A stretch of DNA of 64,000 bases from Gammaproteobacteria bacterium (GTDB lineage Bacteria; Pseudomonadota; Gammaproteobacteria; JACKNK01). The translations under genes and the position numbers were made by a program. Shown piece by piece: positions 1 to 9,942 of this stretch (positions are counted from its first letter, which is position 1; each line of letters starts with the position of its first letter). The DNA lies in assembly GCA_024234955.1 (NCBI GenBank), contig JACKNK010000004.1, forward strand, positions 276,001 through 340,000, written 5' to 3'. The notes under the pieces are model-generated. The model saw only the letters and a program-made list of their open reading frames with translations. It made no database searches and had not been told where the DNA came from.

Positions 1-164
1 TTCCAACCGGATGCCTCGCACCGACGGCAACTTGGCCGCGAAGGGTCTCGTGAAGACACCGTGGGCTGAACACCGCATTTCGTCGCCGAAACGTAGCCAA
101 GCAGAAACAAGCGGGCTACCGTGACGGACCCGGACTGCCGTCGTGCACGAAACACCTTATATAT
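1..164. other. upstream region, no gene recognised
   Basis: No convincing coding frame is visible in these bases. The stretch just before the first gene is AT-rich (TATATATATG at the start codon), which may hold a -10 element. The window edge may cut a gene lying further left. Confidence 0.3.
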
Positions 165-731
165 ATGTCCACCGACCGCCATACCATCGCCATCCTCGGT
201 GACACCCACGGGATCATCGACCCGCGCATTGCGGCAGTCGTGTCCCGGTGCGACTGGGCGCTCCATACTGGCGACATCGGCGGCATGGACGTCCTCGCTG
301 CGCTGCACCCACGCGACGGGGTGGTGCGCGCGGTGCGCGGCAACAACGACATACCGCAACGATGGGTCGGTGACGAGAACCTCCTGGACTCGCTTCCGCT
401 AACACTTGCGATCGATCTGCCCGGCGGGCAGATCATGGTCGAACATGGCCATCGTGCGGGCCCGGTAAAGAATCGGCACACCCGACTCCGTCGCCGCTAT
501 GCCGATGCAAGGGCGATCATTTACGGGCATTCGCACCACATGGTTTGCGATCTGGATGAGGATCCCTGGGTACTCAACCCCGGTGCAGCCGGTCGCGAAC
601 GCACCTTCGGCGGACCTTCCTGCCTCGTCCTCTATACCGGTGCCGGGCCGTGGCAGGTTGAGGAGCATCGCTTCCCGCTCTATCGGGACTCCCGCGCCAC
701 GCGTCGCGTCCACAATCGGCACCGCACATGA
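165..731 (+). CDS. metallophosphoesterase, YfcE/MJ0936-like
   Basis: Predicted cytoplasmic metal-dependent phosphodiesterase of 188 aa, a usual length for the YfcE/MJ0936 branch of calcineurin-like phosphoesterases. The metal-binding motifs occur in order: GDTHG at residues 12-16, GD at 36-37, GNND at 59-62, HGH at 94-96 and GHSHH at 121-125. Members hydrolyse small phosphodiesters or cyclic nucleotides, but the substrate cannot be read from the sequence. The stop overlaps the start of the next kinase gene by 4 bp (ATGA), so the two are probably translationally coupled. It is the first gene of a + strand run that continues to dcd and a BASS transporter. Confidence 0.85.
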   Translation: MSTDRHTIAILGDTHGIIDPRIAAVVSRCDWALHTGDIGGMDVLAALHPRDGVVRAVRGNNDIPQRWVGDENLLDSLPLTLAIDLPGGQIMVEHGHRAGPVKNRHTRLRRRYADARAIIYGHSHHMVCDLDEDPWVLNPGAAGRERTFGGPSCLVLYTGAGPWQVEEHRFPLYRDSRATRRVHNRHRT

Positions 732-1594
732 GTCGAGCGCTGCTGGTCGGCATCGCGACGTTGGACGTGATCAATCACGTTGAGCGGTATCCCGACGAAG
801 ACACGGAAGTGCGCGCGTTGGGACAGCGGCTCCGACGCGGAGGAAATGCCGCCAATACCGCCGTCGTTCTTCGTCAGTTCGGCATCAACTGCGACTTCAT
901 CGGCTGCCTTGCAGACGACGCCGCCAGCCACTTCATCCGACGCGATCTCGCCGCTGCCGGCATCGATTTTTCCCACGCGCCGACGATCCGCCACGGCACG
1001 ACCCCGACGTCCTACATCACGCTCAGCCAAGCCAATGGCTCCCGAAGCATCGTGCATCACCGTGATCTGCCGGAGTTGCGCCGTCGCGACTTTGCAAAAA
1101 TCCAAGGGGAAAATTACGACTGGATTCACTTCGAGGGACGCAACGTCGAAGTAACCGGGGCAATGTTGCGCGCCGTAGCGGCGGCCACCGCGACGTCGGT
1201 GGAAATCGAGAAACCACGCGCCGACATAGAGACCCTCTTTCCGCTTGCCGACATCCTGCTGTTTTCGCGTCACTACGCGCGCACAACCGGCCATGACGAC
1301 CCGCGCATCTTTCTCGAGAGCCAGGCCACCACGCTCCCTCGGCAGCGCCTGTTCTGCGCCTGGGGAGAGGCCGGCGCGGCGGCCCTCGAGCAGGGCACCT
1401 ATTACTGGCAAGACGCGCCACGCCTCAGCCGGGTGATCGATTCCGTGGGCGCGGGGGATACGTTTAACGCAGGTATAATCGCCGCGCTGATGACCGGCGT
1501 AGCGGTGCCGAACGCGTTGCACGACGCCGTTCAGCTTGCTTCCCGCAAATGCATTCAGATCGGTTTCGACAATCTCACATCAACCCAGGACTGA
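728..1594 (+). CDS. PfkB-family sugar kinase, ketohexokinase-like
   Basis: A 288-aa ribokinase/PfkB-fold kinase. The N-terminal signature GGNAAN is at residues 38-43. The C-terminal ATP/anion-hole signature GAGDTFNAG is at 241-249, including the catalytic Asp of GAGD. The stretch WIHFEGRN near residue 132 resembles ketohexokinases, so fructose or a related ketose is a plausible substrate. That is inference; other PfkB kinases share most motifs. It overlaps the upstream phosphoesterase by 4 bp and ends 5 bp before dcd, so the three are probably cotranscribed. Confidence 0.82.
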   Translation: MSRALLVGIATLDVINHVERYPDEDTEVRALGQRLRRGGNAANTAVVLRQFGINCDFIGCLADDAASHFIRRDLAAAGIDFSHAPTIRHGTTPTSYITLSQANGSRSIVHHRDLPELRRRDFAKIQGENYDWIHFEGRNVEVTGAMLRAVAAATATSVEIEKPRADIETLFPLADILLFSRHYARTTGHDDPRIFLESQATTLPRQRLFCAWGEAGAAALEQGTYYWQDAPRLSRVIDSVGAGDTFNAGIIAALMTGVAVPNALHDAVQLASRKCIQIGFDNLTSTQD

Positions 1595-1599
1595 CGGTC

Positions 1600-2184
1600 A
1601 TGAAACTCTCCGACGTAGACATCGAGCGCGCCATCGAGCGCGGCGAGATCGGCATCGACCCGTTGCCGCCGGAAGAGTCAAAAGGGTCATTCTCGATCGA
1701 CCTGACCCTCGCGGATCGCTTCCGGGTGTTCGACCACAGCCAGCATCCGTTCATCGACCTGGCCAACAGCCGCAGCGTCTATGCGATGTCGGAAAAGCTC
1801 ATGCTCGATGTCGCCGTCAAACCCGATGAGGCTTTTTACCTGCACCCCGGCGAGTTGGCCCTGGGCGTGACCCGCGAGCGCGTCCGCCTGCCGGACACCA
1901 TCGTCGGTTGGCTCGACGGCCGTTCCAGCCTCGCCCGCCTCGGCCTGATGGTGCACATCACCGCGCACACGATCGACCCCGGCTGGGACGGCCAAATCAC
2001 CCTGGAGTTCTACAACTCCGGTCGTTTCCCACTCGCGCTGCGTCCTGGAATGCGTATTTGCGCGCTCAGCTTCGAACCGTTGAGCAGCCCGACCAGCCGC
2101 CCTTACACCGCCAAGAAGGGCGCAAAATACGCCAATCAGGACGGTCCGCTGGCAAGTCGCATCGACCGGGACAAGGACGAGTGA
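1600..2184 (+). CDS. dcd: dCTP deaminase
   Basis: Deaminates dCTP to dUTP and ammonia in the dTTP supply pathway. The 194-aa length matches E. coli Dcd. Conserved blocks are all present: HPGELALGVT, GRSSLARLG (nucleotide/phosphate contact), HTIDPGWDG and LEFYNSG with the catalytic Glu. The ATG at 1600 gives the typical MKLSD N-terminus. An in-frame upstream start at 1549 would add residues overlapping the kinase gene and is less likely. The product dUTP must be hydrolysed by Dut, which is not found in the window. The stop overlaps the next gene's GTG start. Confidence 0.95.
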   Translation: MKLSDVDIERAIERGEIGIDPLPPEESKGSFSIDLTLADRFRVFDHSQHPFIDLANSRSVYAMSEKLMLDVAVKPDEAFYLHPGELALGVTRERVRLPDTIVGWLDGRSSLARLGLMVHITAHTIDPGWDGQITLEFYNSGRFPLALRPGMRICALSFEPLSSPTSRPYTAKKGAKYANQDGPLASRIDRDKDE

Positions 2185-2519
2185 GTTCAAGCCTCCTTTG
2201 CCGGCTTGACGAATTCGGCACTGGCACCGACACCCCCAGCGCACAAGGCTTCACCCTCGAAAACGGTCGCGAGATATTTCTCGTGCGGGTCGCCGACACC
2301 GTATTCGGTTACGAAAATCGCTGCCCGCACACCGGCGCACCGCTGGACTGGGTACCCGATCAGTTTCTCGACCTCGACAAGGTGTATATCCAATGCGCCA
2401 CCCATGACGCCCGGTTCCGGATCAAAGACGGTTTCTGCGTCTCCGGACCTTGTAGCGGACAATCCCTTCGCCGACTTGTCCTCGAAATTCACGAAGACCG
2501 TATTCACCTGATCGACTGA
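2181..2519 (+). CDS. Rieske-type [2Fe-2S] ferredoxin
   Basis: Small 112-aa soluble protein with the Rieske cluster ligands Cys48-x-His50 (CPHTG) and Cys72-x2-His75 (CATHD). It resembles the single-domain ferredoxins of the NirD/BphF type. The GTG at 2181 overlaps the dcd stop (GTGA) and gives a domain-length protein; earlier in-frame starts would run inside dcd. It lacks an N-terminal membrane anchor, so it is a cytoplasmic electron carrier rather than a bc1 Rieske subunit. The redox partner is unknown. It may be cotranscribed with dcd and the transporter 3 bp downstream. Confidence 0.85.
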   Translation: MSSSLLCRLDEFGTGTDTPSAQGFTLENGREIFLVRVADTVFGYENRCPHTGAPLDWVPDQFLDLDKVYIQCATHDARFRIKDGFCVSGPCSGQSLRRLVLEIHEDRIHLID

Positions 2520-2522
2520 TTC

Positions 2523-3458
2523 ATGACGTCCGCGCTGCTATTTCCGATCGCCGCGATTCTGGCCAGCGTTCTCGCCTACCTGTTCCCCAGCCTGTTCATA
2601 TCGCTCAAGCCCGGCATCGTCCCGCTTCTCGGGCTCGTCATGTTCGGTATGGGCATGACGCTGACCGTGGCCAATTTTGCCGACGTGCTCAAACGCCCCC
2701 GCCTGATCGCCCTCGGTATCGCGATGCAATTTGCCATCATGCCGCTGCTGGCCTGGTTGTTATCGACCGTATTCACGCTGTCACCGGTCTGGCTGATCGG
2801 CATGATCCTGGTCGGCGCCAGCCCGGGCGGCACGGCCTCCAACGTGATCTGCTATCTGGTGCGGGGCGATGTCGCCCTGTCAATCACGCTGACAACCCTG
2901 TCCACGCTGTTGGCGGTTTTCCTTACGCCGCTCATCACCTGGGGTTTGATCGGCACCCGTATCCCGGTCGATCCGATCGCCATGATGTTCAGTATTGCCA
3001 AGATTGTGTTGCTGCCGGTTGCCGCCGGGGTATTGATCAACCGGTTTTGGCATACACGACTCGCACGGGTTCGGCACATCTTTCCCACGCTTTCCATGGC
3101 CGCCATCGTGACGATCATTGCCATCGTTGTCGCCTTGAGCCATCCGCAGCTCGCCCATATCGGAGTGGGGTTGATCGTGGCCGTCGCCCTGCACAACCTC
3201 CTGGGACTGATGTTTGGCTACCTCATCCCACGTACGCTTGGCATCGATGCCCGTCTGAGCAGGACGTTGGCGATAGAGGTCGGGATGCAGAACTCCGGTC
3301 TGGCCGTGGCGCTGGCCAGCAAGTTCTTCTCACCGGCCTCCGCCCTGCCCGGCGTGCTGTTCAGCATCTGGCATAACGTATCCGGCATGGTGATCGCGAC
3401 CGCCATCAGACGCCATACAGCCCTGAATGACCGAACGCAGCCGGATATGAATCACTAA
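2523..3458 (+). CDS. bile acid:sodium symporter (BASS) family transporter
   Basis: A 311-aa hydrophobic inner-membrane protein with about nine to ten predicted membrane segments, typical of the BASS/SBF family. The family core is visible: GLVMFGMGMTL, the GASPGGTASNVICYL loop with sodium-site residues, and a late EVGMQNSGLAVALA segment. Homologues import organic anions such as pantoate, pyruvate or bile acids with Na+. The substrate here is unknown. It begins 3 bp after the Rieske stop and closes the operon. Confidence 0.88.
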   Translation: MTSALLFPIAAILASVLAYLFPSLFISLKPGIVPLLGLVMFGMGMTLTVANFADVLKRPRLIALGIAMQFAIMPLLAWLLSTVFTLSPVWLIGMILVGASPGGTASNVICYLVRGDVALSITLTTLSTLLAVFLTPLITWGLIGTRIPVDPIAMMFSIAKIVLLPVAAGVLINRFWHTRLARVRHIFPTLSMAAIVTIIAIVVALSHPQLAHIGVGLIVAVALHNLLGLMFGYLIPRTLGIDARLSRTLAIEVGMQNSGLAVALASKFFSPASALPGVLFSIWHNVSGMVIATAIRRHTALNDRTQPDMNH

Positions 3459-3670
3459 CGAATTGGCATATTCCGCCACGTCCTATGTCAATTCTGACGC
3501 GCATTTCCTATAAATTTGACCACAATCAAGTTAACGACGACGCAACCTTGCGTCCGGGTCGACGTCGACCGACTGATTGCGGCACCATTATTGCTTATTT
3601 GCATTTACGCAATTACTCGAGCGGCTCGACCCCGCCTCCGTCGATCACGCCATGTTCAGGGAGTCCCATC

Positions 3671-4372
3671 ATGAAATTCACTCGCATCGTCGCCACCATC
3701 GCCATCTCCGGTCTGCTGGGCGGTTGCAGCATGTTCAATCCGGAAATGTGGTCGTGGAACAGCAACTACAGCCCCACCTCGAACAACCTCTGGCTGGTCG
3801 AAGCCGACGCCGATAACGGTTATCGGGACATGGGAATTTCCGAGCCCGGCCCGACAATGCCCAAACAGGCAAGCATCGACCCCATCCGGCCTCAAATGCC
3901 GATGCGGCAGGACGTGGTCGCTGGCCGCGACATGGCGTCGACCGACGCCTCGGCCTATCGCCCGGTGGCCGCCAGCCAGGAAGCCATGAACGCCTGCGTC
4001 ACGCAGCGTGCAGCCTTTGGCGGCGCCGAAGAAAAGCGCATTGCCTTCCTGATCCAGATGGACATCGAACAGGCCCGCGCGGTGGCGGAGTCCACCAATA
4101 TCGATGCGGCCACCAAGGCCCAACTGCTCAGCGAGTTGAGTCGTAACGTCAAGGAGCTGTCGAAGAAATCCCAGGGCATCGAACTGTTCCGCGACGGCGT
4201 TTATGCGCTCTGTCAGGCTCACGCCAGCGGTGCACTCACTCCGGCTGCCTATAGCGAACGCTTCGATTCCCTGATCCGGACTGCGAATGAAAGCGTGCAG
4301 TTGGAAAACGCCAACTTTCAGTTCAACCTCGGCAACAATCCGCACCAGCCGGTCTCGATGCCCCGGCGCTGA
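3671..4372 (+). CDS. predicted lipoprotein of unknown function
   Basis: A 233-aa protein starting with a short basic/hydrophobic signal and a lipobox ending at Cys19 (LLGGC). It should be lipid-anchored, probably in the outer membrane since no Asp follows the Cys. The body is helical and polar with Gln/Ala-rich stretches and a Met/Pro-rich linker near residues 55-80. I recognise no enzymatic family. The in-frame ATG at 3485 would bury the signal peptide, so the ATG at 3671 was chosen. A strong intrinsic terminator follows at once, so it is probably a single-gene unit. Confidence 0.7.
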   Translation: MKFTRIVATIAISGLLGGCSMFNPEMWSWNSNYSPTSNNLWLVEADADNGYRDMGISEPGPTMPKQASIDPIRPQMPMRQDVVAGRDMASTDASAYRPVAASQEAMNACVTQRAAFGGAEEKRIAFLIQMDIEQARAVAESTNIDAATKAQLLSELSRNVKELSKKSQGIELFRDGVYALCQAHASGALTPAAYSERFDSLIRTANESVQLENANFQFNLGNNPHQPVSMPRR

Positions 4373-4400
4373 TCCCCAGCAAGGCTGCTTGTGAAATCGA

Positions 4401-4427
4401 AGCCCCGGCACTGCCGGGGCTTTTTGT
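4401..4427 (+). terminator. intrinsic terminator after lipoprotein
   Basis: The GC-rich stem AGCCCCGGCA/TGCCGGGGCT is followed by TTTTTG. It lies about 30 bp after the lipoprotein stop. Confidence 0.88.
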
Positions 4428-4557
4428 TTGGCGACCGCACCAAAGCACTTCGAACTGCCCAACCTGGTTTCAGCGTCTGCACGCACAGACAGTTTGCGCG
4501 GTACCAATCAGCACTCCGCGTCAGCAATCCACGGCATGCAGCACCCGCAGTCTGGCA

Positions 4558-7074
4558 TCACTTCCCGGTGGGCAATACCGCCGGATCGGCATGCCAAATC
4601 TCCCGGTTGTAATCGCGGACCGACCGATCGGAAGAAAAATGCCCCATGCGGGCCACGTTCAGCACCGACATTCGCGTCCAGTGATCCCGGTCCCGATACG
4701 CGAGATCGACCCGCGACTGGGCGTCGAGATAATCCGCGTAATCGGCCAGTACCAGATATTTGTCCCGCCCAAGCAGTTCATCGACAACAGGCCTGAACAA
4801 ATCCCGGTCACCGTGCGAGAAATAGCCTCTCGCAATCAGGTCGATGGCCTCGCGCATTTCCGGATTGGCATCGTAGTAGTGGCGGGACACATAGCCCGCC
4901 GCAATCCGCTTTGCGACCTCATCCGCCGTCAGGCCGAACAGGAAGAAGTTCTCCTCACCCACCTCCCGACGAATCTCGATATTGGCGCCATCCAGGGTCC
5001 CGATGGTCAACGCGCCGTTCATCGCAAACTTCATGTTCCCGGTCCCGGACGCTTCCAGACCGGCCGTGGAAATCTGTTCGGAAAGGTCCGCCGCCGGATA
5101 GATCAACTGGGCATTCTTGACGTTGAAGTTGGGGAAGAAAACCACTTTGAGCCGATCCCGCACATCCCGATCGCGATCGATGGTCTCGGCAACCGCATGG
5201 ATCAACTTGATGATCAGCTTGGCCATCTGGTAACCCGGCGCGGCCTTGCCGGCAAAGATCACTGTTCGCGGCACCGCATCCAGATTGGGATTCGCCTTCA
5301 GGCGGTTATACAGGCTGATCACATGCAGCAGATTCAGGTGTGGCCGCTTGTATTCATGAATCCGCTTGGCCTGCACGTCGAACATCGATTCCGTGTCGAT
5401 ACGCTCACCCAGACGACGCTCGACAATGGTCGCCAGCCGCTGCTTGGCGGCCTGTTTGGTCTCGCGCCAGGCGATACGAAAGTCTGCATCCCCGGCGAAG
5501 TCGCCAAGACGGTTCAACGTCTCCAGCTCATGTGCCCACTGGCAACCGATATGGTCGCGCATCAGCATCGCGATGTTGGGATTGGATTGCAGCAGGAAGC
5601 GACGCGGCGTCACGCCGTTGGTCTTGTTGCTGATCTTGTCCGGCCACATCTCGTGGAAATCGCGCAGCACCGAGGATTTGAGCAACTCGGTGTGCAGCTC
5701 GGCCACGCCATTGATCGCGAAGCTGCCGACGCAGGCCAGGTTCGCCATCCGTACACTCTTGCCATTCTCCTCGCCAATCAATGACATGCGCCGCAGGTGG
5801 CCGTCCTCGGTCTCACGAAAATGCAGCCGGACCTCGTCCAGGAAGCGCGCATTGATCTCGTAAATGATCTCGAGATGTCGCGGCAACAAGCGTTTAAACA
5901 ACTCCAGCGGCCAGACCTCCAGCGCCTCCGGCAACAAGGTGTGATTGGTGTAGGCGAACGTCTTCCGGGTGATGTGCCAGGCGCGATCCCAATCCATGTC
6001 GTGCATATCCACCAGCAAACGCATCAATTCCGGGATCGCCAAGGCTGGATGAGTGTCGTTGAGCTGGGCCACGAACTTCTCATGAAAGCCGTCGAGCGTC
6101 CCTTCACGCTGCTGATGCAGCCGGATCATGTCCTGCAGCGAACAGCTCACGAAGAAGAATTGCTGGGTCAGGCGCAGCCGCTTCCCCCCCACCGGCTCGT
6201 CGTTCGGATACAGCACCTTGGAGACGGTTTCGGAGACCACCTTCTCCTCCACCGCGCGCCAGTAATCGCCCGTATTGAAGGCCGCAAAATCGAAGGACTG
6301 CGGCGCCTCCGATTTCCATAAACGCAGCAGATTGACCGTATCCACGCCATAGCCGCTGATCGGGGTGTCATACGCCACCCCACGGATGATCTGCTCCGGC
6401 ACCCAACGGACATGATGACCATCGGTGTCGTTGAAGTGCTCGACATGCCCCCCCAGCGGAATATCGAAACTCAGTTTTGGGCGGGCGATCTCCCAGGGAT
6501 TCCCGCCGGACAACCAATTGTCACCGACTTCCACCTGCCAGCCGTCGCGAATCTCCTGATTGAATATCCCGAATTCGTACCGGATGCCGTAGCCGATCGC
6601 GGGAATGCGCAGGGTCGCCATCGAATCGAGATAGCAGGCCGCTAGGCGACCCAGGCCGCCGTTGCCCAAACCGGGTTCCGGCTCCTGCTCAAACAGATCG
6701 GGCAGCGTCGGGCAGGTCCCATGCTCCCCACATATCTGCGCGACAGCGGCGTTTACATGGTCATACAGCCCCAGATTGAACAGATTGTTGGCGAGTTGCG
6801 GACCGATCAGGAACTCCGCCGACAGATACGCCACCGTGCGACTGCCCTGTTCCTTATAGTTCCGCGCGGTCGCAACCCAGCGTTTGAGCAGTCGATCGCG
6901 CACGGTATAGGCGACCGCCTGGTACCAGTCGTTGGCGGTAGCGACCTCCGGAAATCGACCCTGAACGAAAAATAAGTTGTCCAGAATCGCGAGCCGAAGC
7001 GACTCGATACTGGTGCCAGTCCGAACCGACTCATGGACCGGTGGAGCTTGCGGCGATGCACCCGGGGGATTCAT
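4558..7074 (-). CDS. glgP: glycogen/starch phosphorylase
   Basis: An 838-aa GT35 phosphorylase, full length for the family. It releases glucose-1-phosphate from alpha-1,4-glucan with pyridoxal phosphate. Conserved blocks include the N-terminal AYLSAEFLIGPQLANN, GNGGLGRLAACYLDS, GKAAPGYQMAK and the C-terminal PLP-lysine region EASGTGNMKFAMNGALT. The gene stands alone on the minus strand with about 100 bp free on both sides, and no other glg gene is in the window. It points to glycogen storage, which several sulfur oxidisers use. Confidence 0.97.
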   Translation of the reverse strand: MNPPGASPQAPPVHESVRTGTSIESLRLAILDNLFFVQGRFPEVATANDWYQAVAYTVRDRLLKRWVATARNYKEQGSRTVAYLSAEFLIGPQLANNLFNLGLYDHVNAAVAQICGEHGTCPTLPDLFEQEPEPGLGNGGLGRLAACYLDSMATLRIPAIGYGIRYEFGIFNQEIRDGWQVEVGDNWLSGGNPWEIARPKLSFDIPLGGHVEHFNDTDGHHVRWVPEQIIRGVAYDTPISGYGVDTVNLLRLWKSEAPQSFDFAAFNTGDYWRAVEEKVVSETVSKVLYPNDEPVGGKRLRLTQQFFFVSCSLQDMIRLHQQREGTLDGFHEKFVAQLNDTHPALAIPELMRLLVDMHDMDWDRAWHITRKTFAYTNHTLLPEALEVWPLELFKRLLPRHLEIIYEINARFLDEVRLHFRETEDGHLRRMSLIGEENGKSVRMANLACVGSFAINGVAELHTELLKSSVLRDFHEMWPDKISNKTNGVTPRRFLLQSNPNIAMLMRDHIGCQWAHELETLNRLGDFAGDADFRIAWRETKQAAKQRLATIVERRLGERIDTESMFDVQAKRIHEYKRPHLNLLHVISLYNRLKANPNLDAVPRTVIFAGKAAPGYQMAKLIIKLIHAVAETIDRDRDVRDRLKVVFFPNFNVKNAQLIYPAADLSEQISTAGLEASGTGNMKFAMNGALTIGTLDGANIEIRREVGEENFFLFGLTADEVAKRIAAGYVSRHYYDANPEMREAIDLIARGYFSHGDRDLFRPVVDELLGRDKYLVLADYADYLDAQSRVDLAYRDRDHWTRMSVLNVARMGHFSSDRSVRDYNREIWHADPAVLPTGK

Positions 7075-7172
7075 GTATGGCTCCGCGCTGAGGGAGACTC
7101 AGAGAGTAGGGCTATTTCGCGCCAAGTGTCGGCCTCGGGCAAAGCGAAAAGCGCAACGCCATTGATCCAGGC

Positions 7173-8003
7173 TCAATAGCGCGCTGGAAGCCGATCCACC
7201 GACGCCAGATCCCAAGCCTCGGTCTCGACCCCGGCTTCGATGCGTGACTCGATGTCATCGGGTAGATCGGCGAAGAAATCGAGACCGGTTTCCTGTTCCA
7301 GCGCGTCGACACTGACCAGAAAGCGACTCAGCGCCTCGTCACCGCGTACCTGCTGCGACATCCGGAAAGCCAGAACCCTCGGTGCCTCACCCGACGATCG
7401 GACCAGCAATATCTTGTAAAAGGCATCCGGGACCTCGACACCGCTCGCCAAGGTTTCAGTCTTTGCAGCGAAGATCGGCCCGGCGGTCACCCAAAGCGTC
7501 CCGAATCGGGGCGTGAAATGATCGATTACCGCCTCTTCCAGCCGTTGCCACGCCTTCTGGTTCAAACGCGATTTCTGCGGCGAAACATTGCTCATCAAAA
7601 AGGTCGCGCGCTGCGCATCCCGGCCATGCACCTGACTGATTGCGAAATTCGGCGCGAGGTGGCCACGCTGATAACCGCTGCGACGAAACGCATCGGGACT
7701 TACCGCGCGCCAACTGCGCGCATCGGTTTCATAGTGTCGGGGTCGGGGATAACTACGCCTTTCCCGTATCGGTGCGAGCCGGTAAACCACCCATAGCGGA
7801 TTGCTGCGCCATTCGGAGTAACCGACCGTGAACCCTGGATTGATCAGGGTCCGAGAGACCGTGTTCAAGGCGTACTCCCGCGCATGCGGCAGCCCGAAAG
7901 GCGCCATGTCATGCACATCATCGGGGTCCTGCACCAACCAGGCGCTGAGCACCGCCAAACCGACCACCAGGGCCGCAAACGTCGCGTACCCGATCCGCAT
8001 CAA
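7173..8003 (-). CDS. DNA/RNA non-specific endonuclease (NUC1 family), exported or anchored
   Basis: A 276-aa protein with an N-terminal hydrophobic segment at residues 5-24 (signal or anchor), then a beta-beta-alpha-metal nuclease domain. The active-site motif reads RGHLAPN at 113-119, with catalytic His115. The Mg-binding Asn of FLMSNVSPQ (Asn139) and the following LNQKAWQRLE helix are present. The family cleaves DNA and RNA without specificity; here it should act in the periplasm or outside. Its start overlaps the M48 protease stop (TGATG), so it is the last gene of a lemA-M48-nuclease operon. Confidence 0.88.
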   Translation of the reverse strand: MMRIGYATFAALVVGLAVLSAWLVQDPDDVHDMAPFGLPHAREYALNTVSRTLINPGFTVGYSEWRSNPLWVVYRLAPIRERRSYPRPRHYETDARSWRAVSPDAFRRSGYQRGHLAPNFAISQVHGRDAQRATFLMSNVSPQKSRLNQKAWQRLEEAVIDHFTPRFGTLWVTAGPIFAAKTETLASGVEVPDAFYKILLVRSSGEAPRVLAFRMSQQVRGDEALSRFLVSVDALEQETGLDFFADLPDDIESRIEAGVETEAWDLASVDRLPARY

Positions 8004-9931
8004 ACTGACTCGGGAGTGCTCGGCAGTTCCAGCGCGCCTTGCAGGGCGCGGATCAGTTCCGCCTCGACCACGGTGATGCGGCGATCATGGGCGATCAATG
8101 CGGTCGCCGCGTCCAGCACCTGCGCATGCAGATCCGGAACACATTCACGCAGCGCATCGAAGGCAAAACCCAGGGCGCGCAGGGTACAGCGTTCGGCATT
8201 GAGCAGCGGCGTGCTCTCCGGCAGACCCAACTTCCGGATCGCCTGCGCAAACGCGGCACGGGCCTGATCGTCCTCATCGGGATGCCCAAACCAGGCCAGC
8301 GTCGACAGCGCCAGCGCAACCGGCCCAAGCACCTCAAGCAGGTTGCGGTAGCGCACCCGCGTTGCGGGACGTAAGCCGAACGCCCGATCGAGATGGCGCA
8401 GCAGAATCTGCTTTACCGCGAATTCGGTGGTATCGAGATAATCGTCTGCGTCGATAAGGGCCTCGACGTCCCGGACAAAGCGCCGGTATTGGGAGAGGGA
8501 CATGGCCGTCAACGTCCCGGCCAACAGTTCCAGCAGCGGCAAAAGCTGACCGCGCTGCAAGCCGCGCACCTCGGCGCCCAATCGCCACAGGGCGCGATAC
8601 ACGACCCGATCGGCGTTTTCCTGCAGGTATTGGTGCTGACGCTGCAGGGTCTGCGGCTCGGTCGAAATAAGCACCGCGTACACCAAGGCACACGCATCGC
8701 TGGGCGTATGTGCGGCCTCAATGAGGATCGAAGGCAGCGACTTGATCACCCCGCGTGCCGCAGCGAGGCCCGGATTGAAGCTGGCGGCGGATTCGCTGAC
8801 GTCCAGATCGACCAATACCGTCTTGGGGGCAATATTCGAAATCGTGTGTTCGGGGATCACGCTGTCGTCTTGCAACGCCGACTCCCGGACTTCCGGAAAC
8901 CCGGCCTCCCAACGCGAGGCATCGACGCCGTAGATGCGCGCCAGGCGATCCGACAAAGCCGGGTGGGTCGACATCAGGCGGTCCAGCCAATGCGGTTCCT
9001 TGCGGCCATCGTCCTCGCCATGCGCAAACAGAAAATGGCTGATCTCGCTCTCCCGTGGATTCATCAACCGTCCACCACGCGGAAAGCCCCCGATCTTGGC
9101 GAGTGCGCCACCGATACCGTCCGGATTCCGGGTGTACTGGACCGCAGAGGCATCCGCGAGAAACTCACGCTGCCGCGAGATCGCCGCCTTGATCAGACTG
9201 GCGAAGAACACCCCTATCCAGCCGATCACATACAGCGCGCCCCCGAGCAACACGAATGCGCCCTGACCGGCCTGAAGACGGCCACCGCTCCGAAAGCGCA
9301 TTCCCCGGAGCAGGAATCGCCCGGTGATACCGATCACCTGGATCCCATGCAACAGCCCGAGCAGACGCAGATTCAGGCGCATATCGCCGTGGAAGATGTG
9401 ACTGAATTCGTGTGCGATGACCCCCTGAAGCTCTTCGCGATTGAGTACCCGCAAGGCACCGGAACTCACCGCAATCGCCGCGTCGCCCCAATCATGCCCG
9501 GCGGCGAAGGCATTGATGCCGATCTCGTCAGGGAGGATATAAATGGCCGGACGCGGCACGCCGCTGGCAATCGACATCTCCTCGACCACATTCAGCAGGC
9601 GTCGTTTCAGACGGGTGCGAGGGGCCGTCTCCAGCAGCACCCCGCCGAGCGCTTCAGCCACGGCCCGACCGCCCGAACGCAGGCTCCACATCCGATACAG
9701 ACTACCCAGCGCCACTGCCGCAACCGTGACGATGGCAATCCAGCGCAGCAGATCAGGCTGCCATAAGGCGCCGTGATACTGATTCACGAACTGATGCGCA
9801 CCGAAGAACGGCAACAACCACACCAATACCGAATACAAGGCCCCGACCAAAGCGACGATGGCCAGCGCGAAATAGAGACTCAGCAGGCCGGTACGACGCC
9901 GGGCCTGTGCCTGGTGCTCGAAAAAATCCAC
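8000..9931 (-). CDS. M48-family membrane metallopeptidase (HtpX-like)
   Basis: A 643-aa zinc protease. Two membrane segments lie in the first 80 residues and a further hydrophobic pair near 195-250. The zinc motif HEFSH is at 174-178, with the third ligand Glu257 in REFLADASAVQYTR. HtpX is about 290 aa; the extra ~320 C-terminal residues form a helical domain seen in larger family members often encoded with LemA. Members do membrane-protein quality control. The gene starts 11 bp after the lemA stop, so the two are a unit. Confidence 0.9.
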   Translation of the reverse strand: MDFFEHQAQARRRTGLLSLYFALAIVALVGALYSVLVWLLPFFGAHQFVNQYHGALWQPDLLRWIAIVTVAAVALGSLYRMWSLRSGGRAVAEALGGVLLETAPRTRLKRRLLNVVEEMSIASGVPRPAIYILPDEIGINAFAAGHDWGDAAIAVSSGALRVLNREELQGVIAHEFSHIFHGDMRLNLRLLGLLHGIQVIGITGRFLLRGMRFRSGGRLQAGQGAFVLLGGALYVIGWIGVFFASLIKAAISRQREFLADASAVQYTRNPDGIGGALAKIGGFPRGGRLMNPRESEISHFLFAHGEDDGRKEPHWLDRLMSTHPALSDRLARIYGVDASRWEAGFPEVRESALQDDSVIPEHTISNIAPKTVLVDLDVSESAASFNPGLAAARGVIKSLPSILIEAAHTPSDACALVYAVLISTEPQTLQRQHQYLQENADRVVYRALWRLGAEVRGLQRGQLLPLLELLAGTLTAMSLSQYRRFVRDVEALIDADDYLDTTEFAVKQILLRHLDRAFGLRPATRVRYRNLLEVLGPVALALSTLAWFGHPDEDDQARAAFAQAIRKLGLPESTPLLNAERCTLRALGFAFDALRECVPDLHAQVLDAATALIAHDRRITVVEAELIRALQGALELPSTPESV

Positions 9932-9942
9932 GCGAGGTTGAA